In this document: positions 32,501-44,293 of the stretch, in pieces
Layout of the letters: the number at the start of each line of letters is the position of its first letter
Position numbering within the stretch: position 1 is the stretch's first letter
Assembly: GCA_039090855.1 (NCBI GenBank)
Contig: CM077011.1
Coordinates: 34,305,501 to 34,369,500 of the forward strand
Source of the DNA: Macrothele yani
Lineage: Eukaryota; Arthropoda; Arachnida; Araneae; Macrothelidae
Length of the DNA: 64,000 bases
Direction: 5' to 3'
Notes under the pieces: generated by a model
What the model saw: only the letters and a program-made list of their open reading frames with translations
Database searches by the model: none
What the model was told of the DNA's origin: nothing
Made by a program: the position numbers and the translations under genes

Positions 32501-33090
32501 TGTTCGTCCGCATGATAACTTGCGTAAAAATTGTTCGATTTCGATGAACTTTTAGTATGTGGAAGGGGATCACCTGGGAAGGAACCCTATTGAACGTGAA
32601 CGAAATGGGGTCCACTGCTCTTATGCGTCATAAATTAATGTAAAAAAGGTTCGATTTTGATTAAATTTTAGTATATGGTAGGGGACCCCCTGGGGACCAA
32701 CTCTATTGAAAATGGGCGAAATGGGGTCAATGGTCAGGACACAGGAGCGGAATCACTTCCATCGCCATTATGCGTCATAACTTACGTAAAAATTCTTCGA
32801 TCTGGGTGAAATGTTAGTATGTTGTAGGGGCCAGCCTATTAAATGGGCGAAATGGGTTCAACGAATCCTATTGAAAATGGGAGAAATGGGGTCAAAGGTT
32901 AGGACACAGGAGCAGAATCTATTCTACAGCCCTTATGCATCATAACTTACATAAAAATGCTTCCATTCCGACAAAACATGTTATTTCGGAGGTATACTGA
33001 ACCGGTTCTGTAGAATATCATCGAAATGGGATCAAAGTTCAGGGCACAAGACAGAGATTTTTTCCACAGCCATTATCCTCATAACTTGAG

Positions 33091-34214
33091 TGATAACTTG
33101 AGTAATGATTTTTGGTACGTTGGAAAGCATATCATAATCAATGCATTGCATGATTTTACTAACTTGTTTTTTATTTATACAGATTTGTTATACGTGTACC
33201 CAACAGTTCATTTATATGTCTACCAAAAGTACCAAGTATCACACACAACAGTAGATCTTATTAGCCTCACATTGTATCATGGAAAAGAATTTCGATGGTT
33301 GCTGGCCAACAATAGTTTATTTACATCCAATTTACCATTGCTTAACAAGGAATGATGTTGCATGGGTTTAGAAAAGTCATCATTTTTCACATATTTATTA
33401 ATGGCATGCCTGTCTTTGACTCACCTGTGCAAAAATCTGCAAATAAATTTTTAACTTGAGAATAAACTGCAATCCCAGCAGTTTAGTACAGAAACATAAA
33501 TATACTGTAATCCACAATAGTAATGAAGTGCTAGACAGATTGCTTTGAATTTTTGGTATGTTTCTTCAGAAATGTATCAATATTAAAAAGTGATCTCCAA
33601 TTATTTCAGATTTCAAAAACAGTTTGTCCAACAAAGAAAGAAAACTGAAAACCTCCTTTCCATGCATTGCCTCGACTTGCATTATATACACATGCCAGAA
33701 GATTGGTATCTTTCTGCTTTTTTACATGATTTATAACTCCACTAGATAGCTTGTTTCTATTTTCATTTTGGCCTTATCCTTCCATGTATGAGAAGTCTTC
33801 CTCAAAATCTTCAGCACCACGACAGACGGTGAAGTCATCTTGTAAAACAACAATTTGCTTGAAATAAACACGGGACACAAAGTTGTCTTAGTGCATTTTT
33901 GTACCTTTGATTCATTATTTAAAGAAATTAATTCGCCTTTTGCTTCCTGTAGTTCTATTCATTTGTTGGACGTTCCGAGACACTCAGATTGTCAAAGTTT
34001 GTCAACAGTGATGGGAAATCCAATAGCAACAACATTCAATCACCAGCCATGTTTGTCCACAACCTCCAACTTCTGACATCACATGATAAATAAGCTCCAT
34101 TATGATTCATAGCTCCCCACACTCAGTAATGCAGCTGTGATACGTTTAGGAAAAGGTCAAAACTATCACATAGTTACAGAACAAAACACTGGAACTGAAT
34201 TATTTTTCGTACAA
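33091..34214. other. No gene identified
   Basis: Short frames on both strands have no recognisable motifs. The minus strand near 33850-34080 is fairly open but unassigned. Confidence 0.4.
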
Positions 34215-34490
34215 AGCATGTAGAAACTCGTATAGAGCACAGCATAAAGCTGCTATAAAATATTGCTCAAACAAGACTGGTTTAGACAGGCGTGTTAGAG
34301 AAACTAGTCACAGCATGGATTGGAATTCTCTTAAAGTCGTCAGTTTCCAAAGCAATTTTCAAAAAAGAAAGCTAAAAGAAGGAACAGAGATTGAGAAAAA
34401 TCAAAATTCCATCATCAATGACTGCAGAGGATTTTCCCTGCCTAACATCTGGCAGGATTTGATGAAAAATAACCGTAACCGTCAAGGTTA
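34215..34490 (+). pseudogene. Second Penelope-like relic: endonuclease C-terminus
   Basis: An open stretch reads HKAAIKYCSNKTGLDRRVRE then SHSMDWNSLKVVSFQSNFQK, RKLKEGTEIEKNQNSI and CRGFSLPNIWQDLM. It follows the usual end of Penelope GIY-YIG proteins: 'EHK.AI', 'H.MDW', 'KRKLKEA..I', then 'N.D.G..L..IW'. The nuclease core upstream is not recognisable. This is a different, more distant lineage from the element at 11-15 kb. Confidence 0.65.
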
Positions 34491-35396
34491 ACCATAACCG
34501 TGATAGTGACGGGAATAAGTGACAACAAAAAACAGCCTGAAGAGGAGAAGCGTTTTCTCCGAAAATTTGCAATTAAAATAAAAAATTTCCATAATAGTAA
34601 TTTTTGATCAGTAACTGAATTAAGAAACTATGAAGCCAATTCTCAACATGAGCTTTATTCAAATAATATGTGTTGGGGCAAGTCAAAATTAAATTATAAA
34701 AATCAAACTATATAATAGTTTTGTGACCTTTTGTGAGTTTGATTCCCTAACCCCTTATGAGGGTGCACAGCTATAGGTGATAATTATTGTGTATGACAGT
34801 TGGGGTCTTGATAGTCGTATAAATGCAAATAAATTAAATGTTGACTTTACTGACGAGTGTCATGCAAACTTGTTGGCATATGTATAATGAATCTGTATGA
34901 ATAAAAAGAAACACAAAAATGCAAAAAATTATTTACACCATCTGAAATGAAAAGAAAGCATCAAATGTCATTATAAAACCTCATATTTCCATGCAAGAAA
35001 AAAAAAAAAAAAAAAGGAAATGTGTGACAAGTGCACTCCGACTTGTAAACATTTACAAGTCAGACAGACTTGTTTTATGACCAAGAATTATTAGGTGCAT
35101 ATATCACATAAACTAAAAAAAAAAATTCTAAAAGTATCTATTTGATAATTCTAAAAGTATCTTTGTTTAACAAAACTAAAACAAGTCAGTATTACAGGAA
35201 TTCCAAAAAATATTACAATTCCTCAGCTTCACAACATAAAAGGAGATTGAGAACTGCTGACATCAACAGCAAATCTATTTCACTGTGTATAACATTTTTC
35301 TTGAACTTCATCTTGCAAGAGAAAAAAATGTGTTCAGCAAAACAAACCTGAATGTTCAAACTGGGAATTTATATACAAAACCATAAATAAATATAT
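34491..35396. other. No gene seen; poly-A run
   Basis: AT-rich with an 18-A run near 35000. No features recognised. Confidence 0.5.
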
Positions 35397-35530
35397 GAGG
35401 CACGTTAAGGAAATAAGTTCTAATTGACTGAAAATGAAAGAATTTTTGTGTTCATAATATTACTTTATTGGCACAAGTTCACACAAACTTTATCTACTTC
35501 TCAACATAACCACCAGATCTAGGACCCAGG
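35397..35530 (-). mobile_element. mariner 3' end remnant
   Basis: On the minus strand it reads GGTTATGTTGAGAAGTAGAT (the closing GGYVEK-stop of mariner transposases, with codon changes), a CCAATAAAGTAAT stretch and GAACTTATTTCCTTAACGTG at the terminus. It matches 41545-41669. Confidence 0.6.
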
Positions 35531-36320
35531 TGAAATGAATTTAAAGAATAACACATAAACGTAATGTCTAATGATCATGCTAAAATGAAAAGTAATATAC
35601 TGTATTTCCTGTCAGGTTTTTGTTTGTTTGCTGTTTTTACCCAAACCATTTACTCTCTTCTAAATAAAATTCTAATTTAGTCCATAATTTTATTTTCTCG
35701 TTCTTCCCATCGCTGCTTACAAAAGTTGAAGTTTTAGATTTTATTAAAATGTAATTTGTTCAAGTTAAAATTTGCCCATATAAACACAAAGTACTGTATT
35801 TTCCTTTGTATAACCCATAGACCATGAAATTTAGACCCCCCCCCCTTTGTATAACCCACAGGCCACGAAATTCAAAAACAAATAATTAAAAAAAGCTTAT
35901 GCATAATTCTTGACAGTATATAAAATGTAGATCAGGAATTTACGATAATCTGCAGCGAAATATATTATGTGACCTTGAACTTCAAATAAATAAATACTGT
36001 CATAAAAGCTGCACTACTTTTTTTATCCCGAACCACAATATCCAACGGAAAATTTTCAATTTACAGAATGACCCAAAATTCAAATGAAGTAAGAAACAAT
36101 CCCCTCATTAAGAAAAAGTAACTGTCATTTTTAAAATACTAAGCATGTTATTTTCAAGTGAATAAAGAACAAAAATCCCTAGTTGTTGTTTTTTTTCAGC
36201 ATTATTACTGTTCATTAGTTAGACCTAAAAATTGGTAGAAAATGTGGCCAATCCATTAATATTTGTCATTTCTGAAAAACTGAAGTATGAACTTCTGAAA
36301 AACTGAAGCCTCATTCTGTC
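35531..36320. other. No gene seen
   Basis: AT-rich. Two copies of a CCTTTGTATAACCCA phrase at about 35806 and 35845 form a short tandem repeat around a poly-C run. Confidence 0.5.
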
Positions 36321-36341
36321 TGTGGTTGGGACGCCTAAAAG

Positions 36342-37104
36342 ATGAACAGCCACAACTGGCCAGCTGAAGCAAACTGCCACTGCCAGATGGAAGTGTGCAT
36401 GAAACTCCTAGAAAACCCCTGCGATGTACATTTCATCAAGAGAATTGCTACATGCGATGAAAAGTGGGTCTATTTCCGTAATCTTAACACACAACGGCAA
36501 TGGTTGAGCCCGGGTCAGCTTCCAGAACCTGTTGCCACACATGGGCACTTCGAGCACGAGGTGATGCTCTACGTTTGGTGGAATTTCGAGGATAATCCAT
36601 TACGAGTTTGTTCCAGACGGTCGGACCATCAACGCCAACCTCTACTCTGAACGGCTGGAGCGGATGTATGCCATTTTGGAGGAGAAGTATCCAGCACTGG
36701 TGAACAGAAAGCGCGTTCTCCTGCAGGAGGACAACGCTCGGCCTCATACCGAGCGAATGACCCGGGCAAAACTCCAGGAACTTAAGGGCATTGAACTGAT
36801 GCCACACCCAGCATATAGTCCAGACCTTGCCTCGTCAAATTATTACTTGCTCTGGTCCGTGGCCCACTTCCTTTGTGGGCAGCACTTCAACAACCAGGAG
36901 GAGGTGGCAGCTGGGGTGAAAGAGTTCTTCACCTCGAAGGACAAGAACTGGTACCACCGCAGAATCAAAGAACTGGTAGACAGATGACTAAAGATGGTGC
37001 AACACGATGGCCTATACTTTGAATGCTAGTCAGCTTTCGTTGTAAAGGTACGTATGAAGACAAAGTGATCCAAATATTGCAAAACTTTCGACTCACCCTA
37101 TGTA
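36342..37104 (+). pseudogene. mariner-family transposase relic, 5' truncated
   Basis: Two frames (36342-36650; 36664-36987) give RIATCDEKWVYFRN, WWNFEG-like sequence, MYAILEEKYPALVNRKRVLL, QEDNARPHTERM, HPAYSPDLASSNYYLL and WYHRRIKELVDR. These are the mariner core blocks. The third catalytic Asp ('APSDYHLF') is Asn here. A frameshift near 36600-36650 (between VWWNFE and NANLYSERLERM) breaks the gene, and the HTH domain is missing. A right terminus GACTCACCCTATGTA (37090-37104) followed by GTA fits a mariner TIR. No left terminus is seen. Confidence 0.85.
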
Positions 37105-37879
37105 GTACCACCTTCATTGCATCTTATATTCTGTCAAAATGCTCATACATTAAAAAACAACAACACATATTTCTATCTTTCTGTGTCTCTCTACCTGCAT
37201 ACATACTGTTACATTTTTTTCATTGTTAACGCACATCCGATACTTTTCTGCATGATTTCCTTTTAGCTGCCTGCAGGCAGCTATAATGAGATCATGCAGA
37301 TTTCTTAAGAATTAAAGGGCCAGAAAAACGTTTTTAAGAGGTGTGAACCTAAACATAACTTTTTAATACAATATTCACTGCAAATTACAAAAAAAAATTG
37401 AAGTAAAAAAATTGGGCACCTAATATTTAGGTACCAGGTATTTTTCCAGCCCTGTATCGGGGCACAAGTTTTGTATCCCTTCATCAAAAAAGTTTGCCAC
37501 CAATGCACTGACCCAATCCTTCACCTCAGCATTGCTGTTGAACTGCAAAAACAACTTCACAGCTGAGTAGGTATCTTCCTCTTAACTGCACAAAATCATC
37601 GCCAAGCACTTCGCAGTATCGTAAATTGTGTTCCAGATGCCTGCCCAAAATGCTCACAAATGTTTACAAAACACAGTGCATAGCAGCGGAACTGAACTTC
37701 GGGAACAGTATCAAAATCTTGACAAGTTTTTGGACCACATGAAACTGATTGCCCATGTGAGACTAGACAGCAAGCAGCAGTAAACGCAATAGTAGCACAG
37801 TGGATCTCCAAATCCAAAAAAATGCAAGCACACACTTTTTGAAAAGAAGATCATGTGTACTGCGTTTCACACATTGATT
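37105..37879. other. Mostly unassigned, possibly mariner-derived
   Basis: No clear coding signal. It leads into a mariner fragment whose N-terminal part may be here in decayed form. Confidence 0.35.
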
Positions 37880-40025
37880 TCATTACTTGTGGAACGACGA
37901 AAAAACAGCAATGCTTACTGTGAAACCCTACAGAAGTCATGGCAGATGATTCAAGCCAAAAGACAAGGCCTACACATCCCTGGAGTTGTTTATGCAGCTC
38001 AACACGGATGCTGAAGTGAAAACAGCCATGCAGGATTGGACCAACATGTTGGCAGCAACTTCTTCCACAACAACATACAAAAACCTGTGGTCATGATCAG
38101 GCCTCGCGAATGTCGGTCGCCAGTCGCCAAATGGCGACCAGATATTTCATAGTGGTTAGTAATTTTTTTATTATAGTAGCTAATGATGGCGAGTATATTT
38201 TTCTCCCAAGTGAGCAACTATTTTGTCCAACTTTTCCACCCACTAGGACTCGGCAATGTATCGATACATCGTGAAAAAAAGGGGTGAATTTAACATCGAT
38301 GTTACGGTGTTTCGACTGACGAAACTACGATTCATCACCACTGTGATGCAAATGCTCGCAATGTAATTGCCACTGCGCGCCACCAAGCACTGTTGTTCAA
38401 ACTGGTATTCCCAGTCCAAGACACGTGAATATCGGCTAATCCAAGCGAAGCGTTGATATTCTTTGGCTAATCCTCGTGCACGTGCCTCTCTGATGTAGTT
38501 TCTCGCAGTGTCTCGTTCCAGACGCTATATCGAGGGATTGCTCATCGGAATATCGTCTGCAAGGCGAGTAATCGTGAATATCGTAAGGGTACCATCACTG
38601 ATGCAGACACGATATTTAAACAGGTGTCTTATCGGGCCTCCTTGCGCCGACGCTATTAAGAGGCTGCGTGTTCCACGCGTTGAATCTTGAAAATTCACCA
38701 CAGTGTAGAAACAATTGGAAGTATGTGGAAGGGTTTTTTTTTTTATGTGAATACGTCTTTAAAATCAGACCATTACTAGGTGGGCAGTACGGAAAGTTGA
38801 GCGTTACGAAAAAAAATGGGCGTCGAGTTCGGTCTAATAATTTTTATAATATCAACACAAACTAAACCAACCTAGTGTCATTCGATAGCTAAGGGAACAA
38901 AGACTTGTTAGTGACCTTGAGTTACCGTGCAGCGATAAGCGGGGGGAGCTTTGCACTGCGCAAACTTCTAATCAGTGTATAACTCGGCACTGTAAAGCTT
39001 TACGACGTCGAAATTGGTCTCGCACGAAAGCTAACATCGAGATCTGTCGATTTAAAACACCAGGAATGAAATTAAATACAGTGTTGGTTGTGAAACTTTA
39101 GATCGCAGTTGAAAAATTTCACAATGTCGGCATATGCTCATCGAAAAGCCGAGCAGAAATACATCAGACATAGTCTATGCGGAAGAGCAACTTGTCAGCT
39201 TTCAATAAACACCGCAATGTCTGCTGCAGAACGCATGATAAAGTATCGGGAGCGAAAGAAAATGGCTGCGGCGCAGCCCGCGAGCACTTCAGCGGCGGCG
39301 ACGCATGAGCCCATTGACATGGAGCATCAGTAATGAACCTCATAAAAACCAGTAATTGGGCATGTCTGAATAGTGACGCTTTAAACGACCCAATGGTGAT
39401 TAGATGCAATAGCACTTCAGTTGAAGATTTTGATCCTCACAATGCTATTCAATTGTGGTGGGCAGATATCTTTGATGGGAAGATCAGACACAGTACGTAT
39501 CAGTGGTAGACTCTATCATCATTATTAGTGCCACTTTATATATATCCTAGCTTTTTGTCCCTTTGTTTTAAATAATATTAAAAGAAATCAGACATCTAAA
39601 TTCAATGGCCTCTCAAAAATAAATTAAGTATGTGTAAATTAAGATAGTAAAAGTAATGATATTACAGCACTGAAAATAAATTATCAAAAAATCAATCATT
39701 TTGGAACAAAAGTTAATGCAATATTTGCAGTCAATCTAATGATCCTATGCAGTAACTGTTCATTCTGTTTTTTATGAAGTTAATGTGGAGGTGTCTCTCA
39801 TAAGAAAAAACAACATGCACCCATTTAATTTCATAGAAACATAAGTAGAGAAGTTACTGAGTTATTATTATTTTTTTAATTTCGTGCGGCCAGTAGATTT
39901 TGCCATTTGGCTAGTAAATTTTTTAATCCATCAGCCACATTGGCTAGTAGAAATTTCAGCAGTTTCACAAGGGCTGGTCATGATATGACAAATAAATCAA
40001 AGAAGGAAGAAATATTCTTCATAAT
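37880..40025 (+). pseudogene. mariner fragment interrupted by H6
   Basis: NAYCETLQKSWQMIQAKRQG then LHIPGVVY is the mariner block before the second Asp. QLNTDAEVKTAMQDW and TTTYKNLW follow at 37995-38090, and after the H6 insertion YDKxIKEG continues at 39985-40010, matching the usual 'RWDKCI...GDYVEK' end. The catalytic DNARPH...SPDLAPSDY block has been deleted. Confidence 0.65.
38098..39976. mobile_element. hAT-like non-autonomous element H6 (TSD GTCATGAT)
   Basis: A 1879 bp insert with perfect TSDs GTCATGAT (38090-38097 and 39977-39984). The ends are CAGGCCTCGCGAATG and, on the other strand, CAGCCCTTGTGAAAC. The left end carries GTCGCCAGTCGCCAAATGG boxes, the right end repeated (C/T)TGGCTAGTA boxes. 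An ATG frame at 39124-39333 (70 codons, Ala-rich end, THEPIDMEHQ) has no recognised homologue. One TATCGATA lies at 38259-38266. Confidence 0.88.
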
Positions 40026-40029
40026 ACAT

Positions 40030-40115
40030 GGGAAATTGATACAATATTCAAAGCAAATAGATTATAAATTCTTAATCTGCTTGTGACACTTACTGGTCAT
40101 CCATGTAAAATATCT
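40030..40115 (+). repeat. Dispersed repeat, inverted partner at 41455
   Basis: AATATTCAAAGCAAAT and CTTGTGACACTTACTGGTCA match the complement of 41455-41530. It directly follows the mariner fragment. Confidence 0.7.
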
Positions 40116-41350
40116 CAAAATACTACTTGGAATTCACTGTCCTAGGTTGTGAAGAGTAGCAAAATCAAGTAGGTTAGAAGATGATATCTGGATATGCCTT
40201 TGTTAATGGAGCAATACCACTTTGTGTGAAGCCCATAACCGTGAGCAACAGCCGTTAAAGTGTGGGAAAGCTAGTGGTTTTCAAGGCTATTGCAATGCAT
40301 TTTGTGTTAGGCAAATTGCCTTCTTTCGTCGCAAATGTTTCTAATTTTACATCGTAAATTGCTGCCGATGTGTGAAAAAAATGCTGAATTTATAAAATTC
40401 TTAATTATTTTGAGGCTCCTTCCATTTTTATTTTAAGTTGAAATACACGAACGTTAGTGTGAATTCTAAACAAACAATATTAAAATTGAAAACTTCACTC
40501 ATGTAAGAAATATAATTCATTCTGGTTTGATATTAACATGGTTTCTGCAACCAAAAACCACGCAATTCCAAAATACACACAGTTGAAATAACATAGATAT
40601 CACGTAAACAACGTCAAATTCCCACACCTTGGGCTTTTATGGTAAAGAGACTCAGGGTATCTCCAGAAGTATTATTCTAACCTCCTTGTACATGAGTATG
40701 TTGTACGGGAATAGTTTCCAAATTATTACCAGATTTTGCAGATAGTTTTTGCTTGTAGATCAAAATAAATAAATAAATAAAAATTTTATTTACAGCAATT
40801 AAAACACTTACTCATGGCTTTACTCAGATTAATATACTTAATTTTATTTTAACTTGAAGAACTTTCGATTATTTTTTACATCTTCTGAGTTCTTTTGTTT
40901 TTACAGACGTTTCTGATCTCTAGATTTCATCAAGGCTATCATCATTGTACAGAAACTGTATCAGAAGTTTTGTTTACACAGAAAGAATTTAAATTTTGTT
41001 GCCAGATTCCTCTTGCAGTTGTCAGTTATTAAATTAAAATGTTTTCCTTATGGATTTTGTAAGTCTACAATTTTTGAATTAAGTTGTTGAAAATGCTATT
41101 TATAATGTTTGAAGGTTCATTGATGGAACTGTTTTTCTGAACGTAAAAGAGCTCTTTCTTTAATTAGCACATTCAATTGTAATGCGCTTAGTTTACCCTC
41201 ATTGGATCTGTAATGTTCTAATAATTATTTATTGTTTTATGAATTTTCCTTTAAATTATCTTATTCTATTGTTATCGTGGTTTGCACTTTATGGGTTTGC
41301 AGCAAGTTTTCTGTTTCATTGGTTGTGTACACAGATACATTTTACTTTTA
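40116..41350. other. No gene seen
   Basis: AT-rich with a short (AAAT)n near 40770. Confidence 0.5.
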
Positions 41351-41358
41351 TACAACTC

Positions 41359-41430
41359 TGGGCTTGTGTAACGGTTAGCATACTGGAACAGAAATTGGGA
41401 GATGCGGGTTCATTTCCCATCCCAGGGGAA
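41359..41430 (+). repeat. tRNA-like SINE head remnant
   Basis: GTGTAACGGTTAGCATACTG resembles a tRNA A box and GCGGGTTCATTTCCC a degenerate B box at suitable spacing. The rest of the element is not recognised. It is not a functional tRNA: the stems do not close well. Confidence 0.5.
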
Positions 41431-41454
41431 TGAAATTTTTAAGTTTTCTGAGAG

Positions 41455-41530
41455 ATGTTACATGGATAACCAGTAAGTGTCACAAGCAAATACATAATGC
41501 ATTTGCTTTGAATATTGATACATGACAAAT
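41455..41530 (-). repeat. Inverted partner of the 40030 repeat
   Basis: Complementary to 40030-40115 with minor changes. It lies just left of a mariner 3' end. Confidence 0.7.
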
Positions 41531-41544
41531 GTCTCAATGTACAG

Positions 41545-41669
41545 TAAAATTATGTCGAGAAGTAGCTTGACATGTGTGAAAACTTGTATCAACAAAGTAA
41601 TTTTAGAAACACAAAAAGTTCTTTCACTAGCATCCAGTTGGAACTTACTTTTTAGACATGCCTCATAAG
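41545..41669 (+). mobile_element. mariner 3' end remnant
   Basis: Plus-strand equivalent of 35397-35530: TTATGTCGAGAAGTAGCT, AACAAAGTAATTTTAGAA, GGAACTTACTTTTTAGACAT. It directly abuts an RTE fragment. Confidence 0.6.
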
Positions 41670-41671
41670 CA

Positions 41672-41916
41672 TATACATCAACCATTCTCAATCCATGCTG
41701 GATGAAGGTCTCCCCAAAGCCTCTTCTACATCTTGAACAACTCCCTTCCACGCCATTCCAGCATGCTTTTGAATTTCATCCATGCATCTCCCGTCTGGTT
41801 TCCTCCTGTCCCTTTGTACCCAGTCTAGTATTTTACTTGTTGAATGGTGGTGGTCAGTTGTAGCAATATGTTCAGCCCACTGCCACTTGAGGGACTTTAC
41901 CGTGGTTCATGATGTC
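41672..41916 (-). mobile_element. RTE LINE 3' fragment
   Basis: The minus strand matches the end of the RTE at 4035-4289: GACATCATG, then TGGCAGTGGGCTGA, GACTGGGTACAAAGGGACAG, ATGGATGAAATTCAAAAGCA, GGAGACCTTCATCCAGCA and TGGATTGAGAATGGTTGATG. It is decayed, with gaps. Confidence 0.8.
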
Positions 41917-42415
41917 AGTAACTAGTCATTTTGTTGATCCACGAGCTCCTCTTTCTTTCTTGGCTACAATGTCAAAGATTTGGATTTATTTGCTGTGAAA
42001 AGAAGCAAATGTGAAGAGGAGAAAATTATCTACCAGTGCAAAAGTCCTGATTCATAACTGGCAAGGGGAAAGGACACATTCACCTCAAAAACAACAGGTA
42101 AAAATAATTTCCATCTTTTGTGTAGTTCCACAAATAATGTCTAGAGAAAGGATACCTATTATAATAAACACCAAACTGATAATTAACACAGAAATTACAT
42201 TTTACCAGCAGGGAATAATAATTTTTTTGCAGAACTATAAATGAAATGCAAGTAAGTAAAATCACGAAAGTACAGACATACATAGACAGCAAAAACTGAT
42301 GTAGTGAAGCTAATCTACTAAAAAATGTGAATTTTTGTTTTTAAGTAACTGCACAGAAATAACGTTTCATTGCTTTTCCAAAGCCATGATTCAGCAAGAC
42401 TAACGAATGCAAGCC
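41917..42415. other. No gene seen
   Basis: AT-rich sequence before the first full SINE. Confidence 0.5.
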
Positions 42416-42640
42416 TTTTTTTTTTTTTTTTGATTGAAGGTTTAACGACCACCGTGAGCAACTCAATGGGCTATAAGCAGTCGCCCGTCCCTAATTTAGG
42501 GTCACTGGCTCCAGGGAAGGGAGAGAGCCAGTGCTGTAAGACAAACACAACATCCATGCCTCACCGGGATTCGAACCCAGCCCCCTTTCGGACAAATGAT
42601 TAGAGGCCATCGCTTAGACCACTGCGCCACCGGGGCGGCC
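42416..42640 (-). mobile_element. SINE copy a (tRNA-derived, full length)
   Basis: Description valid for all copies of this family: the sense strand starts GCCGCCCCGGTGGCGCAGTG (A box GGCGCAGTGG) and carries the B box GGTTCGAATCC about 50 bp later, a class-II-tRNA-like (Leu/Ser type) head with a long variable arm. A body of about 140 bp follows (TTGTGTTTGTCTTACGGCAC, GACCCTAAATTAGGGACGGG, GAGTTGCTCACGGTGGTCGT), ending AAACCTCCAATC and poly-A. It is transcribed by Pol III and mobilised by a partner LINE. This copy has no clear TSD. Confidence 0.9.
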
Positions 42641-44059
42641 TAGACAGTCTTACTACTGTGTTAATTAAGTATGCATCTGGAGTAATGCTTCACACAGTAT
42701 AACTACTCAGAGGTGTAACTAGGGAAGGTCAAGCGAGGCAACTGTTCCAGTGCAGCTCAAGAAGGGGCGCAAAAATCACCACTTACAATCTGATAAAATT
42801 TGAAGCTTTTGCACAGATTTTTGGTGAAGTTTTTTTAGGCAACACTTTGTCAATTTACAGAATTTGCTTATAATATGCTTTGCCAGTTTCAGTAAACTTG
42901 GCAAAGTAAAATTTGCATTTCTTTCTCAAAGTGTTCAGGGAATATTGGATGCTCACATTCAAAAATGAAGGTACGATTGTAGATATGTTGTACAAAAAGA
43001 ATGTCAATCACACTTTTGAAGATTCTTTGGGGGCTATTTGATCATTACTGCAACTGGGAGCCACAACTTCCAGCTGCATTTGGTCTTTTTGATATGGTAC
43101 TGAAAGTCTGAAGCAATTAGGAAAAGCTATACAGTCAGTCTGATTGTGCCTCCTCTATAGAGATAACATAATGGGATCTTAATTTTGCTTTGATAAGCAA
43201 TATATATATTTATTTACTTATATACAGTCCCCAACCATGGGTGGAAAAAATAGGACAGATTCCCAGGCTCTGTAGACAAGAAAGGCAGATAAATGACAGT
43301 TTAAATGATAAACAACAAAAATATGAATGAAACTGAAAAAACAGTGTAAGGGACTGTGAAATTTATGTGAAAAAATGTTACCATCTGGGAATAAATACAT
43401 ACTGTGCCCCCTCAAATAAGAAAATAATTAGTAAATGTTATTTCTTTTTCAAAGAAAGCATCTTTTAATGTTTTGGAGAAGTTTAAAGTACTTCTTCAAA
43501 AATTCCTCAGTCGATAACATTTGTGGAGCAATATTCCTATCCGAAGTCTCCCTCCTGAAATAAATTTCTGATTTTGCTACTGCAAATCAATTTTACCTAT
43601 GGTAACACATTTGAGTAACCCAGAATAGCAAAGTGGCACTACTGTAAGCATTTAATTACTTTGATGTCACAATATGGTACACATATTTCCAGCTGCTCTG
43701 CAGTAATAGTACAAATTTTCAAACGCATAGGAATTTTGGATTCTCTCACACAATTTCTCGATCCCCTGCCATGAGCTAGGTGTTGCTCTACACACTCATC
43801 GTAAGCCTATCATTTTTCTTTGCTATACTTCATTAATGAGCACAGTTATTGTGACAGCATGTGAAAGGAACACGGAGTATACAATAAGGGGTGAGAGCAT
43901 GTGCTCTCACCATTGAAGCCAGCTAAGTTGCGTGGCCGCCATGTTACATTACCCTCAGTTGCTCATTTTTGCTTTGTAAGTTAAGGAAGATTTCAGTTTT
44001 TTATTTCGTGTGAGAAGGGCGTTTGCTTATGACTGATCTATGGAATTGTTCATTGGAAG
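42641..44059. other. No gene seen; hAT-like end at 42714
   Basis: CAGAGGTGTAACTAGGG at 42714 looks like a hAT left end without a detectable partner. GGTGAGAGCATGTGCTCTCACC at 43891-43912 is a perfect 10 bp-arm palindrome. Otherwise AT-rich. Confidence 0.4.
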
Positions 44060-44293
44060 TTTTTTTTTTTTTTTTTTTTTTTGATTGGAGGTTTAACGAC
44101 TACCGTGAGCAACTCAAATGGGCTATAAGCAGTCGCCCGTCCCTAATTTAGGGTCATTGGTTCCAGGGAAGGGAGAGAGCCAGTGCCGTAAGACAAACAC
44201 AACATCCATGCCTGACCGGGATTCAAACCCGGACCCCTTACGGACGAATGATCAGTGGCCAACGCCTTAGACCACTGCGCCACCGGGGCGGCC
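44060..44293 (-). mobile_element. SINE copy b
   Basis: Full-length copy with a long poly-T (poly-A on the sense strand). The TSD is ATTGGAAGTT (44051-44060) against ATTTGAAGTT (44294-44303). Confidence 0.92.

Larger units (their letters stand above)
31055..33090 (+). repeat. DR1-motif tandem array (about 8 monomers)
   Basis: It starts with GTAGGTTGAAGAAGAG and CCAGCTTTGTCC, as in the short copy at 5062. Then come monomers of about 140-165 bp, each containing ATAACTTGCGTAAAAATGG, a TTTTAGTATGTGGTAGGGG block, CCTATTGAAAATGGG and GGGTCAAAGGTCA-like sequence. Monomer starts are near 31109, 31256, 31397, 32260, 32513, 32628, 32776 and 32941. Exact DR1 copies lie at 31349-31361 and 32209-32221; degenerate ones at 31204, 32728, 32890 and 33030. 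It is interrupted by an insert at 31415-32070. Confidence 0.85.

Noticed and set aside
33026..33355. 109-codon ORF after the DR1 array
   Set aside because: Starts inside the repeat, shows no motif and has AT-rich random-like composition.
42714..42780. Full hAT element starting CAGAGGTGTAACTAGGG
   Set aside because: No complementary right end or TSD found within the next several kb.
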